Shown: positions 45,876-55,167, numbered from the stretch's first letter. The stretch: 64,000 bases of DNA from Chloroflexota bacterium (GCA_019873655.1 JAIOAU010000003.1:150304-214303), one strand, 5' to 3'. Notes: generated from the sequence alone by a model not told the origin. Program-made: numbers and translations.

Positions 45876-48842
45876 TTACACGCCCCTCCTCGCCCGCCAA
45901 GCCGCCCCCAGGCTGACAGCCGCCAGTTTGAGCATCGCCCAGACCGGCAGACGCGCCAGCATCGCCCCCACCGGAGCCGCCGCCACCGCGCCGGGGACGC
46001 AGGCGCGCTCCTCGGTCCAGGCCGAGTGGAGCGCCGGGTCTTCGCAGACGGCGCGCACGCGGAAGCGATATTCCTTGCCGTCCTCCAGGCCATTGATGTG
46101 CAGGCGCGTCGCCGCGCCCGCCGCGACCATCGTCCACTCACCGCCTGCCGCCGGCCTCCAGGCCGCCTCGTAGCCGGTAACGATTTGGCCGCGCCGCGCC
46201 TCCCACACCAGCGCCGCCCCGCCCGGCATGGGGTTGACCAGGAAGGCGGCCGGCGGGTCGAGCGAGACCTGGGCGGCCTGCCGCGCCCGGCTCTCTTCCC
46301 GCTCGATGAGACGGCGCAAGTCCGCCGCGGTTTCCGCCTCCACTCCCGGCGGCGCGGCGAGAAAAAGGATCTCAGGCGGGTAGAAGTGCAGCGCCGCGTC
46401 CGCTTGCAGGTCGGCGGGCGGCTCGTCCCCGGCATAAGGGGCCAGCAGGAGCGAGAAACGCGCCGTCTGCCCGTTGTAAGACGGGCCGTTGGGGCTGAAC
46501 TGCCCGCCAAAGGCCTGTTGCAGCGCCGCGCCGACCCCGTTGCCGCCCAGGTGGGAATAGTCGAACATCCGGCCATGGTACGAGCCAAACGGATTGAGCG
46601 AAACCACCTGCCGCCCGTCCCGCTCGCGCAGACGCATCGGGCAGAAGGCCATCGAGGCCAGAGTCTCGGCGTCTTCGCCCAGCAGCAGGCCGCGGGCGCG
46701 GTCCGAGACCGCCACCCAGCCCGCCGTCACCTGATGGTTGAAGGCGTCCAGTCGGCGGTTGCGGGGGTTGATGTCGCCATAATTCAGGTCGTAATACGCC
46801 GTCACGCCCAGGTAATTGTGCTTCCAGACGCGCAGCGGTTGACCGGGCGGCGGCGAAAGGCGCGGCGTCAACTGGAACGGCGCCACTTCCACCCAGCGCA
46901 GGTCCATCAGGCGGCGCAGTTTCTGCACCATGTTGTGGATCAGGTCGGTCGGCGGGGTGGACGCGTAGGCCGCCTCTACGTCCACGTACAGGTACGGCAG
47001 GGCGTCGAACAGGGTGAAGGTGAAGGTCAACTCGCTGGCGTACTCGCCGTGCGGCGTCCGCATCGGGATGGACGTCTGCATCCGCACGCGCTGGAGTCCG
47101 TCCCAGGTCTCGCCCTCCAGGGGGACGAATCGGAAACGGCCAGCGGAATAGATTCTCGGACGCCTGCCCGTCTTGTACGAGACGAACGGGCGCAGGAAGT
47201 CCGGCCCGCCGAGTTCGACTCCAAGATGCTTGAAGGATTCGATTCCGCGCTCTTCCGAGAAGGAAACCTCCAGCCACGGATTGGCGAGGCGGACGAGGGA
47301 CGGCGGCAGACCGGAAGCGGGGGGCGGAGCGGGGCGGACCCGGAAGCGGGTCGCTACGCCCGGGCCGACAGCGGCGACGAAGCGCGCCTCGGCGCGCCGG
47401 CGGCCGTCGGGCAGAGCGGCGACATCGGTCAGCGCGGCCGGCAGCGGATGGCCGTCGGCCTCTTCCAGGCGGACGGCCTCCACGCCCGGCGGCAGGAGGA
47501 GCGGCAATCGGACGGCAACGCGCCCCTCCGGCAGGGGCAAGTCGCGCGCTGGCGGTGTCGGGACCACCTCGAACTCGTAGAGGGCGTCCTCGGCAGGCGG
47601 CGGCGCGGCGGCCTTCCAGGCGCGAATCGCCTCCCGCTCGGCGGATTCGGCGCGGGCGGCGGCGCGGCCGAGGATGTCCAGGCCGCGCGCCTGGCGCTCC
47701 TCGTTGATGACCGGCGTGGACATGCCGAAATGGGTCGTGCTCAGGCCAATCAGCCGCTGGAAGAAGGACGACTCCATCCCCTCCCAGAGGGCGGCGCGCA
47801 GGTCGAGGCCAACGCGGGCGGCGAGCGCTCCGGCGCGCAGCGAGGCCAGCCGCGAACGTTCGAGCAGCGTCCAGGCGACCAGGCTGGAATATTTCTCGGC
47901 CCAGGAATAGTTGCCGTCGAACGCGCCGTCGGCCAGGTCCTGGCGGACGAGGACTTCGCCCATCGGGGGATGCGCCGCCAGGTACTCGGACGGGACGGCG
48001 AATTCCGCCCAGGGGTATTTGTTCACCAGGGCGATGTACTCCTCCAGGCCGCCGGTGTTCGGGAACCAGGAGAAGGCGCGCGGCAATTCGACCGGCAGCC
48101 AGGTCTCCAGGTCGGCGTCCTCGTTGAAGTGAATCAGCACGTCCGACTGGATTTCGCCGCGCAGTTGACGGGCGTGCAGGTCGAGCATCAGGTTTTCCAG
48201 GGAGGCGAACTCGAAAACGTCGGCCGCCCCCAGGCAGGGGAAAACGACCAGCGGCGGCTGGTCCGGGCGCGAGCGGAACCAGAACGGGTTGAAACGCTGC
48301 GCCAGCGGAAGCGCCGGGGTGAAGGCCGCCAGGGTGTTGAACGGCGTGAGGGCGTAGTAGAGCAGCAGGCCGTCCACGCCGCAGTCTTTGAGAAGGCGTT
48401 CCTGGCCGGTGGTGAACATGCACTCCTGCGGGCGGTAGAACGGGGCGACCCTGCCGAAGAGTTGCCGCAGGCCGCTGCCCCAGGGATTCTCGATCGCCCA
48501 CTCGACCGCGGCGCGGAACTCGTCGGCGGCAGCGGCGTGGTTGGCCCCGTTGTTGAACGGGCCGAGGATGATTTCATCCAGCCCGGCCTGGACGCGGGCG
48601 CGTATCCGCTCCAGGATGTCAGGGCAGTGTTTGGGCAGAATCTCCTGGAACGTCCAATAGACCTCGGTATCCCAGTAGCCGCGCGCCTGCTTTCCGGCGG
48701 CGTTGGCGCGGTCGAGAATGTCGAGCACGCCGCGGATGACGCGCATGTCGGTGCCGAAGCCGGCCTCGTCGGGCGTGTCGCCGCGCCAGGAGTGGTAGAA
48801 GTTGATGTGGAACCCGAGGGTGACGTACACCTTGTAGTCCAT
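45876..48842 (-). CDS. Large GH38/GH57-like glycosidase with FN3 domain and C-terminal hydrophobic tail
   Basis: 988 residues. The N-terminal third looks like the (beta/alpha)7 barrel of GH38/GH57-type enzymes (HINFYHSWRGDTPDEAGFGTDM, EIILGPFNNGANHA, YRPQECMFTTG). A middle beta-rich region resembles the C-terminal sandwich domains of alpha-mannosidases, followed by an FN3 module (about 870-955) and a hydrophobic tail near 955-980. No signal peptide is visible. Family assignment is tentative. It is divergent from the GntR-aldolase fusion across 110 bases. Confidence 0.62.
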   Translation of the reverse strand: MDYKVYVTLGFHINFYHSWRGDTPDEAGFGTDMRVIRGVLDILDRANAAGKQARGYWDTEVYWTFQEILPKHCPDILERIRARVQAGLDEIILGPFNNGANHAAAADEFRAAVEWAIENPWGSGLRQLFGRVAPFYRPQECMFTTGQERLLKDCGVDGLLLYYALTPFNTLAAFTPALPLAQRFNPFWFRSRPDQPPLVVFPCLGAADVFEFASLENLMLDLHARQLRGEIQSDVLIHFNEDADLETWLPVELPRAFSWFPNTGGLEEYIALVNKYPWAEFAVPSEYLAAHPPMGEVLVRQDLADGAFDGNYSWAEKYSSLVAWTLLERSRLASLRAGALAARVGLDLRAALWEGMESSFFQRLIGLSTTHFGMSTPVINEERQARGLDILGRAAARAESAEREAIRAWKAAAPPPAEDALYEFEVVPTPPARDLPLPEGRVAVRLPLLLPPGVEAVRLEEADGHPLPAALTDVAALPDGRRRAEARFVAAVGPGVATRFRVRPAPPPASGLPPSLVRLANPWLEVSFSEERGIESFKHLGVELGGPDFLRPFVSYKTGRRPRIYSAGRFRFVPLEGETWDGLQRVRMQTSIPMRTPHGEYASELTFTFTLFDALPYLYVDVEAAYASTPPTDLIHNMVQKLRRLMDLRWVEVAPFQLTPRLSPPPGQPLRVWKHNYLGVTAYYDLNYGDINPRNRRLDAFNHQVTAGWVAVSDRARGLLLGEDAETLASMAFCPMRLRERDGRQVVSLNPFGSYHGRMFDYSHLGGNGVGAALQQAFGGQFSPNGPSYNGQTARFSLLLAPYAGDEPPADLQADAALHFYPPEILFLAAPPGVEAETAADLRRLIEREESRARQAAQVSLDPPAAFLVNPMPGGAALVWEARRGQIVTGYEAAWRPAAGGEWTMVAAGAATRLHINGLEDGKEYRFRVRAVCEDPALHSAWTEERACVPGAVAAAPVGAMLARLPVWAMLKLAAVSLGAAWRARRGV

Positions 48843-48906
48843 GCCGCCTCCGCAGATACGTGAGAGGAAAACCCAACGGAATTATGACCGCGTCTCCCGT
48901 TTTTGG

Positions 48907-48933
48907 GTAGGTCGGATTGCCAAGCCGACCTAC
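48907..48933 (+). promoter_or_regulatory. Perfect 9-bp inverted repeat over the -35 box, candidate operator
   Basis: GTAGGTCGG (48907-48915) and CCGACCTAC (48925-48933) flank a 9-base spacer containing the TTGCCA -35 of the fusion gene. A GntR-type dimer bound here would block that promoter. The same palindrome type also occurs as a dispersed repeat in some bacterial genomes, so it may instead be a repeat remnant. Confidence 0.5.
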
Positions 48934-48945
48934 AGAGATTATGAT
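48917..48945 (+). promoter_or_regulatory. Promoter of the GntR-aldolase fusion gene
   Basis: TTGCCA (48917-48922), 17 bases, TATGAT (48940-48945). The transcript would start within a base or two of the ATG at 48953, and no ribosome site is visible, so it may be leaderless. Confidence 0.6.
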
Positions 48946-48952
48946 ATGCATT

Positions 48953-49825
48953 ATGAACCTGCCCCTTGATTCCATCGGCTCCCCCTATCGCCCAATTTGC
49001 GAACAACTGCGCGCCCGAATTCTTTCCGGCGCGCTGAAGCCCGGCGACGCTCTTCCAGGCGAGGCGGAAATCTGCGCCCAAACGGGCGCCTCGCGCAGGA
49101 CTGTCCGCCAGGCGCTCTCCTGCCTTGCCGAGGAAGGACTCATCGTGCGCCGGCGCGGCGGCGCGGCGGTCGTTTCTCCGCGGCCCCAGGCCGATGTGCG
49201 CCAGCAGATGGTCGAAATCACCCACGAACTCTACGCCAGAGGGATGATCACCTCCACCGGCGGCAACGTCAGCGCCCGCTGCGAGGACAACCCGAACGAA
49301 ATCTGGATCACGCCGAGCGCCATCTTCAAGGGCGACTTGCGCGCCGGGATGATGGTGCGCATCGACCTGGACGGGCGAATCGTACGCGAAAGCGAATACA
49401 GCGCCTCCAGCGAGCGCCGCGTCCATTGCGCCATCTACAAGAACATGCCCGAAGTGCAGGCTGTCGTCCACAGCCACGCGCCGTACGCCACGCTGATGGC
49501 GCTGGCCGGCTTGAAATTCCAGCCCATCTCCACCGAGGCCGCTTTCTTCGGCGAGATTCCGGTCGTGCCGTTCATCATGCCCGGCACCGACGAACTGGCC
49601 GAAGCGGTGGCCGAAGCCATGCAGAGACACGGCATCGCCGTCCTGATGCAGAATCACGGCCTGGTGGTGGCCGGTTCCAGCCTGCGCCGGGCCGCGGACA
49701 TGACCGAAAGCATCGAGGTCGCCGCCCACAAACTGGTCGCCTGCCGCCTGCTGGGAGTCGAGCCTCCCCTGCTGCCCGAGGAGGCCGTCCGGGCGCTCAG
49801 GGAAATCGGCGCCAGCATGGCGTAG
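48953..49825 (+). CDS. GntR-type DNA-binding domain fused to a class II aldolase domain
   Basis: 290 residues. Residues 12-75 are a GntR winged helix ([21 protein letters not shown], then [21 protein letters not shown]). Residues 82-285 are a complete class II aldolase/adducin domain like L-fuculose-phosphate aldolase: [15 protein letters not shown], catalytic Glu E154 (SSERRVH), zinc His H173 and H175 (VVHSHAPYA) and H235 (QNHGL). GntR proteins normally carry FCD, UTRA or aminotransferase-like effector domains. Here an apparently catalytic sugar-phosphate aldolase takes that place. It may sense or cleave a sugar phosphate and regulate nearby glycosidase genes; that is inference. Confidence 0.85.
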   Translation: MNLPLDSIGSPYRPICEQLRARILSGALKPGDALPGEAEICAQTGASRRTVRQALSCLAEEGLIVRRRGGAAVVSPRPQADVRQQMVEITHELYARGMITSTGGNVSARCEDNPNEIWITPSAIFKGDLRAGMMVRIDLDGRIVRESEYSASSERRVHCAIYKNMPEVQAVVHSHAPYATLMALAGLKFQPISTEAAFFGEIPVVPFIMPGTDELAEAVAEAMQRHGIAVLMQNHGLVVAGSSLRRAADMTESIEVAAHKLVACRLLGVEPPLLPEEAVRALREIGASMA

Positions 49826-49850
49826 TGAATCTCATGACCAACATCCCAAA

Positions 49851-49900
49851 AGTTAACAGAAGTTAACAATACGTCAAATGCGGCGAAAAAAAGGTATAAT
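49851..49900 (+). promoter_or_regulatory. Promoter region of the DUF3597 gene with direct repeats
   Basis: AGTTAACA occurs at 49851-49858 and 49861-49868, exactly 10 bases apart (one helical turn), upstream of TATAAT (49895-49900). The repeats could be a regulator site. No good -35 is seen. Confidence 0.45.
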
Positions 49901-49941
49901 TTGTGTAACGTCACTTTCTTAATTTACCAAAGGAGACAGAA

Positions 49942-50376
49942 ATGAGCATTTTCAAGACCATCATGAGCAAACTGGGCCTTGGCAAGAAAGAGGAGCCGGC
50001 CAAGAACGCCGCTCCGGCCCGCCCGGCCGCCAAGGCCCCCGAGTACAAGCCGATGACGCCGATGATGAAAGCGCCGGCTCAGCCCGCCGTCCCCGCCCGC
50101 CCGGCCGCTATTTCCGAGGTGGACGTGGTCAGCAAACTGGAGGAGATGGCCAAGTCCCATCCCGAAAAACTCGACTGGAAGGTTTCCATCGTCGACCTGC
50201 TGAAACTGCTCGGCATCGACAGCAGCCTGGAGGCCCGCAAAGAACTGGCCACCGAACTCGGCTGCCCGGCCGACCTGATGGCCGACTCGGCCAAGATGAA
50301 CGTCTGGCTGCACAAGACCGTCCTGCGCAAGATCGCCGAGAACGGCGGCAACATCCCGAAAGAACTGCTCGACTGA
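49942..50376 (+). CDS. DUF3597 domain protein
   Basis: 144 residues: a short amphipathic start (MSIFKTIMSKLGLGKKEE), an Ala/Pro/Lys-rich linker (20-58), then the DUF3597 domain (VDVVSKLEEMAKSHPEKLDWKVSIVDLLKLLGIDSS and LATELGCPADLMADSAKMN). Function of the family is unknown; the fold resembles LysM-less helical stress proteins by composition only. AAAGGAGACAG precedes the ATG and a strong terminator follows, so it is monocistronic. Confidence 0.85.
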   Translation: MSIFKTIMSKLGLGKKEEPAKNAAPARPAAKAPEYKPMTPMMKAPAQPAVPARPAAISEVDVVSKLEEMAKSHPEKLDWKVSIVDLLKLLGIDSSLEARKELATELGCPADLMADSAKMNVWLHKTVLRKIAENGGNIPKELLD

Positions 50377-50401
50377 GCCAGCCCAAACACACTTCCAACC
50401 T

Positions 50402-50438
50402 CGCTGCCCGGCCGCATCGTCCGGGCGGCGTTTTTTTT
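50402..50438 (+). terminator. Intrinsic terminator after the DUF3597 gene
   Basis: A 10-bp stem, CGCTGCCCGG / CCGGGCGGCG (one G-T pair), with a 9-base loop, followed by eight T. Confidence 0.9.
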
Positions 50439-50527
50439 GCGGCTCATCCTGACGCCGGAGAGAGCATTTTGGGCTAAAATTAGACCGACTCGGCGCAACG
50501 CAACAGACCGTCGAGACAGGAGACGCG

Positions 50528-51823
50528 ATGCTCACCCCCCAACCCACCCAGGGCGACACTGCCTGGTTCGTCCACGACCGTTTCGGGATGTTCATCCACT
50601 GGGGCTTGTACAGCCTGGCCGCGCGTCATGAATGGGTGCAATCGCGCGAGAAGATTCCCCCCGACGAGTACCAGGCGCGTTATTTTCCCCGCTTCGACCC
50701 GCAGCGCTACGACCCGCGCGAATGGGCGCGCCTGGCCCGTCAGGCCGGCATGAAGTACGCCGTCATCACCGCCAAACACCACGAGGGCTTCTGTCTCTGG
50801 GATTCGCAATTCACCGACTTCAAGGCCACCAACACCCCCGCCGGGCGCGACCTGCTCGCTCCTTTCGTCGAGGCCTTCCGCGCCGAGGGGCTGCGGGTCG
50901 GTTTCTATTATTCCCTCCTCGACTGGCATCACCCCGACTTCACGATTGACGTCTATCACCCCCTGCGCGACCACCCCGCCGCCGCCCGGCTGAACCGCGG
51001 CCGCAAGATGACGCGCTACGCCGAGTACGTCCGCAATCAGGTGGCCGAACTGCTGACCCGCTTCCAGCCCGACATCCTGTGGTGCGACTTCTCCTACCCG
51101 AACAAAACCTACAAGAACTTCCCCGGCAAGGGGCGCAAGGACTGGGAAAGCGAAAAACTGCACGCTCTGATTCGCGAACTCTCGCCGCGCATCCTCCTCA
51201 ACAACCGCCTAGACCTGCCGCCCGAACTGGCCGACGTCCACACCCCCGAACAGGTCCAGCCGACCGAATGGGTGCGCGTCGACGGCCGGCCGGTCGTCTG
51301 GGAGGCCTGCCAGACCTTCAGCGGCTCCTGGGGCTATCACCGCGACGAGGAGTCCTGGAAAAGCCCTGGCCAACTGATTCGCATGTTGATCAACACCGTC
51401 GCCTGCGGCGGCAACCTGCTGATGAACGTCGGCCCGACCGCGCTGGGGACCTTCGACCCGCGCGCCGTCGCCGCGCTGGGCGTTTACCGCGACTGGATGG
51501 CCCTGCACGCCGACTCGATCTACGGCTGCACGCAGAGCGACTTCCCCGCCCCGCAAGACTGCCGCCTGACGCAAAACGGCAACCGATTGTACGTCCACAT
51601 CTACGCCTGGCCGTTCCGCGCCCTGATCCTGCGCGGGCTGGGAGAGCGCGTGGAATACGCCCGCTTCCTGCACGATGGCAGCGAAGTGCAAATCCGGCCG
51701 CCCGTCTGGGAGGCCGAGCAATTGAGCCTGAGGCCAGACGACCTCGTGCTTTGGCTGCCCGTCAAACAACCCGACGTCATCGTCCCGGTCATCGAACTGA
51801 CCCTGAAAGACGCTCGACCCTGA
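50528..51823 (+). CDS. Alpha-L-fucosidase (GH29)
   Basis: 431 residues. WFVHDRFGMFIHWGLYSL, AKHHEGFCLWDS and DWHHPDF are GH29 signatures, with the nucleophile Asp in ILWCDFSYP and LLMNVGPTA near the end of the barrel. A short beta domain follows. No signal peptide, so it acts inside the cell. AGGAGACGCG lies before the ATG and TAAAAT about 45 bases further up. It follows the GntR-aldolase fusion after the DUF3597 gene, so fucose may be the link; that is inference. Confidence 0.92.
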   Translation: MLTPQPTQGDTAWFVHDRFGMFIHWGLYSLAARHEWVQSREKIPPDEYQARYFPRFDPQRYDPREWARLARQAGMKYAVITAKHHEGFCLWDSQFTDFKATNTPAGRDLLAPFVEAFRAEGLRVGFYYSLLDWHHPDFTIDVYHPLRDHPAAARLNRGRKMTRYAEYVRNQVAELLTRFQPDILWCDFSYPNKTYKNFPGKGRKDWESEKLHALIRELSPRILLNNRLDLPPELADVHTPEQVQPTEWVRVDGRPVVWEACQTFSGSWGYHRDEESWKSPGQLIRMLINTVACGGNLLMNVGPTALGTFDPRAVAALGVYRDWMALHADSIYGCTQSDFPAPQDCRLTQNGNRLYVHIYAWPFRALILRGLGERVEYARFLHDGSEVQIRPPVWEAEQLSLRPDDLVLWLPVKQPDVIVPVIELTLKDARP

Positions 51824-51847
51824 ACCTGTTCCTTCGCCCGGAGACCT

Positions 51848-52270
51848 ATGCCCCCTACCCAAGCGCAAATCGACGCCTTCCTTGCCGCCCCCGGCCTGCT
51901 CGGCCGTCTGGCCACCGTCTCGGCCGACGGCGCGCCGCACGTCGTCCCGGTCTGGTACCTGTGGGAAGACGGCTGCATCTGGATCCATTCGTTTGCCTCC
52001 ACGCGCAAAGTGCGCCAGTTGCGCCGACGGCCCGCCTGCGCCCTGGTGGTAGATGTGACCGATAAGATCGAAGGGCTGACCGCCGTCCTGATCGAGGGCG
52101 CCGCCGACCTGTTGACCGAACCGCGCTCCGAGGTCCGGGCGCGGGCCGAGCGCGTCTACCGGCGCTACCTCAGCCCCGAGGAACTGGCCGCTCCCGATCC
52201 CCAGTCCTGGCTCGATTCCGACGAGGGACTCATCGTCAAGATCACCCCTCGCAAAATCGTCGCCTGGTAA
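51848..52270 (+). CDS. Pyridoxamine 5'-phosphate oxidase-like FMN/F420-binding protein
   Basis: 140 residues. LGRLATVSADGAPHVVPVWYLWEDGCIWIHS is the split-barrel flavin-binding start, and KVRQLRRRPACALVV follows as in the PPOX/F420-dependent subgroup. Substrate unknown. It begins 24 bases after the fucosidase stop with CGGAGACC upstream. Confidence 0.82.
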   Translation: MPPTQAQIDAFLAAPGLLGRLATVSADGAPHVVPVWYLWEDGCIWIHSFASTRKVRQLRRRPACALVVDVTDKIEGLTAVLIEGAADLLTEPRSEVRARAERVYRRYLSPEELAAPDPQSWLDSDEGLIVKITPRKIVAW

Positions 52271-52323
52271 GGTACAATCGAACCAATCGTCCGGCCAATC
52301 GAATTCCACCCAAAGGAGGTAGG

Positions 52324-52818
52324 ATGACCGAAGGAGAACGCCGTTTCCTGCTCGACCGCCTGGATCAGACGCGCAACGAAATCGAAAGCCTGCTCCCGCA
52401 AATCGATCCCAACCGAGAAATCTACCCCGGCTGGACGATCAAGCACATGCTCGCCCACATGACCGGCTGGGACGACGCCACCATCGACTCGCTACGCGCC
52501 CACGTCCTGGGCCGGCCGCCGTCCGTCGAGGCCGTCCGCAGCATTGACGAATACAACGCCCTCACCGTCAGTTCCCGCCAGGACCTGGAATACGAACAGG
52601 TGCTCCAGGAGTGGCGTCTCACCCGCCAGATTCTGCGCACCCTCATCGCAGAAATTCCGGAAGAGAAATTCCTCCAGCCGGTGATCGTCCCGTGGGGGGA
52701 AAAGACGACCATCACCTTCCTGGTCGAAATGTTCCGCCATCACGAACAGGAACACCTCCGCGACATCCGCGCCTGGCTGGAAAATCCAGGCCAGCCGCTG
52801 GGAAAAGCGGGGGACTGA
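52324..52818 (+). CDS. DinB/ClbS-like four-helix protein
   Basis: 164 residues: WTIKHMLAHMTGWDD and FRHHEQEHLRDIRAWL carry the spaced His expected of the DinB-like metal site, and the sequence resembles the ClbS/DfsB subgroup. Role unknown. AAAGGAGGTAGG is a full ribosome site. A TACAAT box lies at 52273-52278. Confidence 0.75.
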   Translation: MTEGERRFLLDRLDQTRNEIESLLPQIDPNREIYPGWTIKHMLAHMTGWDDATIDSLRAHVLGRPPSVEAVRSIDEYNALTVSSRQDLEYEQVLQEWRLTRQILRTLIAEIPEEKFLQPVIVPWGEKTTITFLVEMFRHHEQEHLRDIRAWLENPGQPLGKAGD

Positions 52819-52928
52819 GCCAGTCTCTTCCGCCCGCGAACTTTCTGGCCGTTCGTTCTCTATATCGCCGGTTCGACAAGGCGAGGGGGAACATCCTTGT
52901 ATTGTCAGACGCATCACAGGAATCTTCT

Positions 52929-54455
52929 ATGCGTAGATATGTTTTACTTGCTCCTCTGATGATTTTGCTCCTCTCCTGTCTGTGCCTGCCGGGAGGAGCG
53001 CCCCCCTCCCTGGCGACCAAAACCCCCTGGCCGACGCCGACCCCCACTCCGGCCGCCGAACCACCGACTCCCGCGCCTCCCCCCTCCCTCGACTGGGGCA
53101 ACCGCGATCTCTTCCGCGCCGGCTTGCGAGAATCGCAGTGGAGCGCGCTCGAGGCATTGCCGCCCCTCGCCGTCTATAACCTGGCGCTGTCCATCAGCGA
53201 GGACATGCAGCACATCGCCGGGATTGAGGAAATCTACTACACGAATAACGAAGAGGTCGCCCTGGATTCGGTCTGGCTGGGACTCTTCCCGGAGATTCTC
53301 GGCGGCGAGATCGAGATCGGCGCCGTGCGCGTGGACGGCGTCTCCGTGACCCCCGAACGTTCGACCGGCATGCTGCGCGTCCCCCTCGCCCCGCCCCTGG
53401 AAACGGGCGCGGCGCGCCTGCTCTCCATCGAATTCACCGTCACCGTCCCTTCGCGCGGCGGCTATTACTACTACGGCATCTTTGGCTACAACGACGGTAT
53501 CCTCTCCCTCGCCCACGCCTACCCGACCGTTCTGGTCTATGACCAGGAGGGCTGGAACAACGGCCTGCCCGACACCGACGGCGATCCGCTCTTCGCGGAC
53601 GCCTCCTTCTACTACGTGACCGTGGACGCCCCCGCCGACCAGGTGCTGGTCGCCAGCGGCGTGGAAATCGAACGCAGCCAGACCGGCCGCCGGCAGACAG
53701 TCCGTTACGTCAACGGCCCGGCGCGCGACTTCTACCTGGCCGCCAGTTCCAATTTCCGGGTGGTGAGCGAAACGAGCGACGGAATCACCATCCGCAGTTA
53801 CTATCCAGATGGCGGCAGCCAGAGCGTTGCCCAATCCGCGCTGGAAACGGCCCGCGAAAGCATCGCCATCTTCAGCGACCTGTTCGCCCCCTATCCCTAT
53901 ACAGAATTCGACATCGTTCCCATTCGCACCGAGGCCGGCGGGGTCGAATATCCCGGCCTGACCGCCGTCAACATTTCTTATTACTATGGGGACGATCCCT
54001 TCCTGGAAGAGGTCGTGGCCCACGAGGTCGGCCATCAATGGTTCTACAACCTGGTCGGCAACGACACGCAAGACGAACCCTACCTGGACGAATCTCTCAC
54101 CCAGTACAACACCTGCCTCTACTACGCCCAACGCTACGGTCCAAGCGGCGGCGAGGCGTGCCTGACCAGTCGGCGATTCTACTGGAACTCGGCCAGCAAC
54201 CCCGACCTGCCCATCGGCCTGGCGGTGAACGCCTACAGCAGCCAAGACTACGTCGCCATCATCTACGGCAAGGGCGCATTCTTCTTCGACGCCCTGCGGC
54301 AACGCCTGGGGGAGGACACCTACCGCTTCCTGATGCGCGACTACAGCCAGGCCTTTTCCTGGAGCATCGGCTACACGCCCGACTTCCAGGCCCTGGCCGA
54401 ACATCATTGCAACTGCGACCTCGATGACTTATTCGAGCAATGGGTGCATCGGTAA
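52929..54455 (+). CDS. M1-family metallopeptidase, lipoprotein
   Basis: 508 residues. The signal peptide runs to about residue 17 (LLLSC lipobox), then a Thr/Pro-rich linker, a beta domain and the gluzincin catalytic core HEVGHQWFYN...E (VVAHEVGHQWFYNLVGN and DESLTQYN). It probably trims peptides outside the cell. GGVEYPG, in place of GGMEN, is the exopeptidase-type segment. The start at 52929 is set by the signal peptide; upstream residues of the open frame are not coding. Confidence 0.88.
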   Translation: MRRYVLLAPLMILLLSCLCLPGGAPPSLATKTPWPTPTPTPAAEPPTPAPPPSLDWGNRDLFRAGLRESQWSALEALPPLAVYNLALSISEDMQHIAGIEEIYYTNNEEVALDSVWLGLFPEILGGEIEIGAVRVDGVSVTPERSTGMLRVPLAPPLETGAARLLSIEFTVTVPSRGGYYYYGIFGYNDGILSLAHAYPTVLVYDQEGWNNGLPDTDGDPLFADASFYYVTVDAPADQVLVASGVEIERSQTGRRQTVRYVNGPARDFYLAASSNFRVVSETSDGITIRSYYPDGGSQSVAQSALETARESIAIFSDLFAPYPYTEFDIVPIRTEAGGVEYPGLTAVNISYYYGDDPFLEEVVAHEVGHQWFYNLVGNDTQDEPYLDESLTQYNTCLYYAQRYGPSGGEACLTSRRFYWNSASNPDLPIGLAVNAYSSQDYVAIIYGKGAFFFDALRQRLGEDTYRFLMRDYSQAFSWSIGYTPDFQALAEHHCNCDLDDLFEQWVHR

Positions 54456-54478
54456 CCTTTTATCCAAGGAGAGCGACG

Positions 54479-55099
54479 ATGAAATTGAACTACTTTATTG
54501 ACAGCAACAAAGGCATCACCTTCCTGGTCATCCTGGGTCTGATGGCCTACTTCGACCGCTGGGACAACCCCACCGCCTGGGTCTATCTGGCCCTGCACGG
54601 CACGTACGGTCTGCTGTGGGCGATGAAAACCCATCTTTTCCCCGACGCCAACTGGACGCGCAAAACCAGTCTGTGGTTCGGGCTGATTTCGTGGGCCGCC
54701 CTGTCGCTCTATTGGCTGCCGGCGGTCCTCATCACCTGGCGCGACGTCCGCGCCCCGCTCTGGCTGCTGGCGCTCGCCGTCAGCCTGAACATCTTTGGCG
54801 TCTTCTTCGTCTTCACCGCCGACATGCAAAAATTCACCGCCCTGAAACTGCGCCCGGGCGAACTCATCACCGACGGCATGTTCGGCCTCTCGCGCAACAT
54901 CAACTATTTCGGCGAATTCCTCATTTACTTTGCCTTCGCCCTCCTCGCCATGACCTGGCTGGCCTTTGTTCCGCTGCTTCTCTTCGTTATTTTCCTCTGG
55001 ATTCCCAACATGATCCGCAAAGAGAAAGTCCTGGCCAGCCTGCCGGGATACGAAGCCTACCGCAAGAAGGTCAAGGCCTTCTTCCCTTTCCTCTTCTGA
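54479..55099 (+). CDS. DUF1295/isoprenylcysteine-methyltransferase-like membrane protein
   Basis: 206 residues, about six helices. The C-terminal part GMFGLSRNINYFGEFLIYFAFA and PNMIRKEKVLASLPGYEAYRKKV is the conserved end shared by DUF1295, ICMT and PEMT proteins. It may methylate or reduce a lipid. AAGGAGAGCGACG precedes the ATG. Confidence 0.75.
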   Translation: MKLNYFIDSNKGITFLVILGLMAYFDRWDNPTAWVYLALHGTYGLLWAMKTHLFPDANWTRKTSLWFGLISWAALSLYWLPAVLITWRDVRAPLWLLALAVSLNIFGVFFVFTADMQKFTALKLRPGELITDGMFGLSRNINYFGEFLIYFAFALLAMTWLAFVPLLLFVIFLWIPNMIRKEKVLASLPGYEAYRKKVKAFFPFLF

Positions 55100-55167
55100 G
55101 CCGCCGCCAGATTGGTGCTACAATTAGCGCCTGAGACTCTACAACCCAACGCTTCGGAGAACAAGAC

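Noticed and set aside
45672..48863. 1063-residue open frame on the plus strand across the large glycosidase gene
   Set aside because: Composition is that of an antisense shadow, while the minus strand shows glycosidase and FN3 motifs.
48917..48952. Longer N terminus for the GntR-aldolase protein
   Set aside because: It would start from TTG inside the promoter and palindrome; ATG 48953 fits the GntR domain start.
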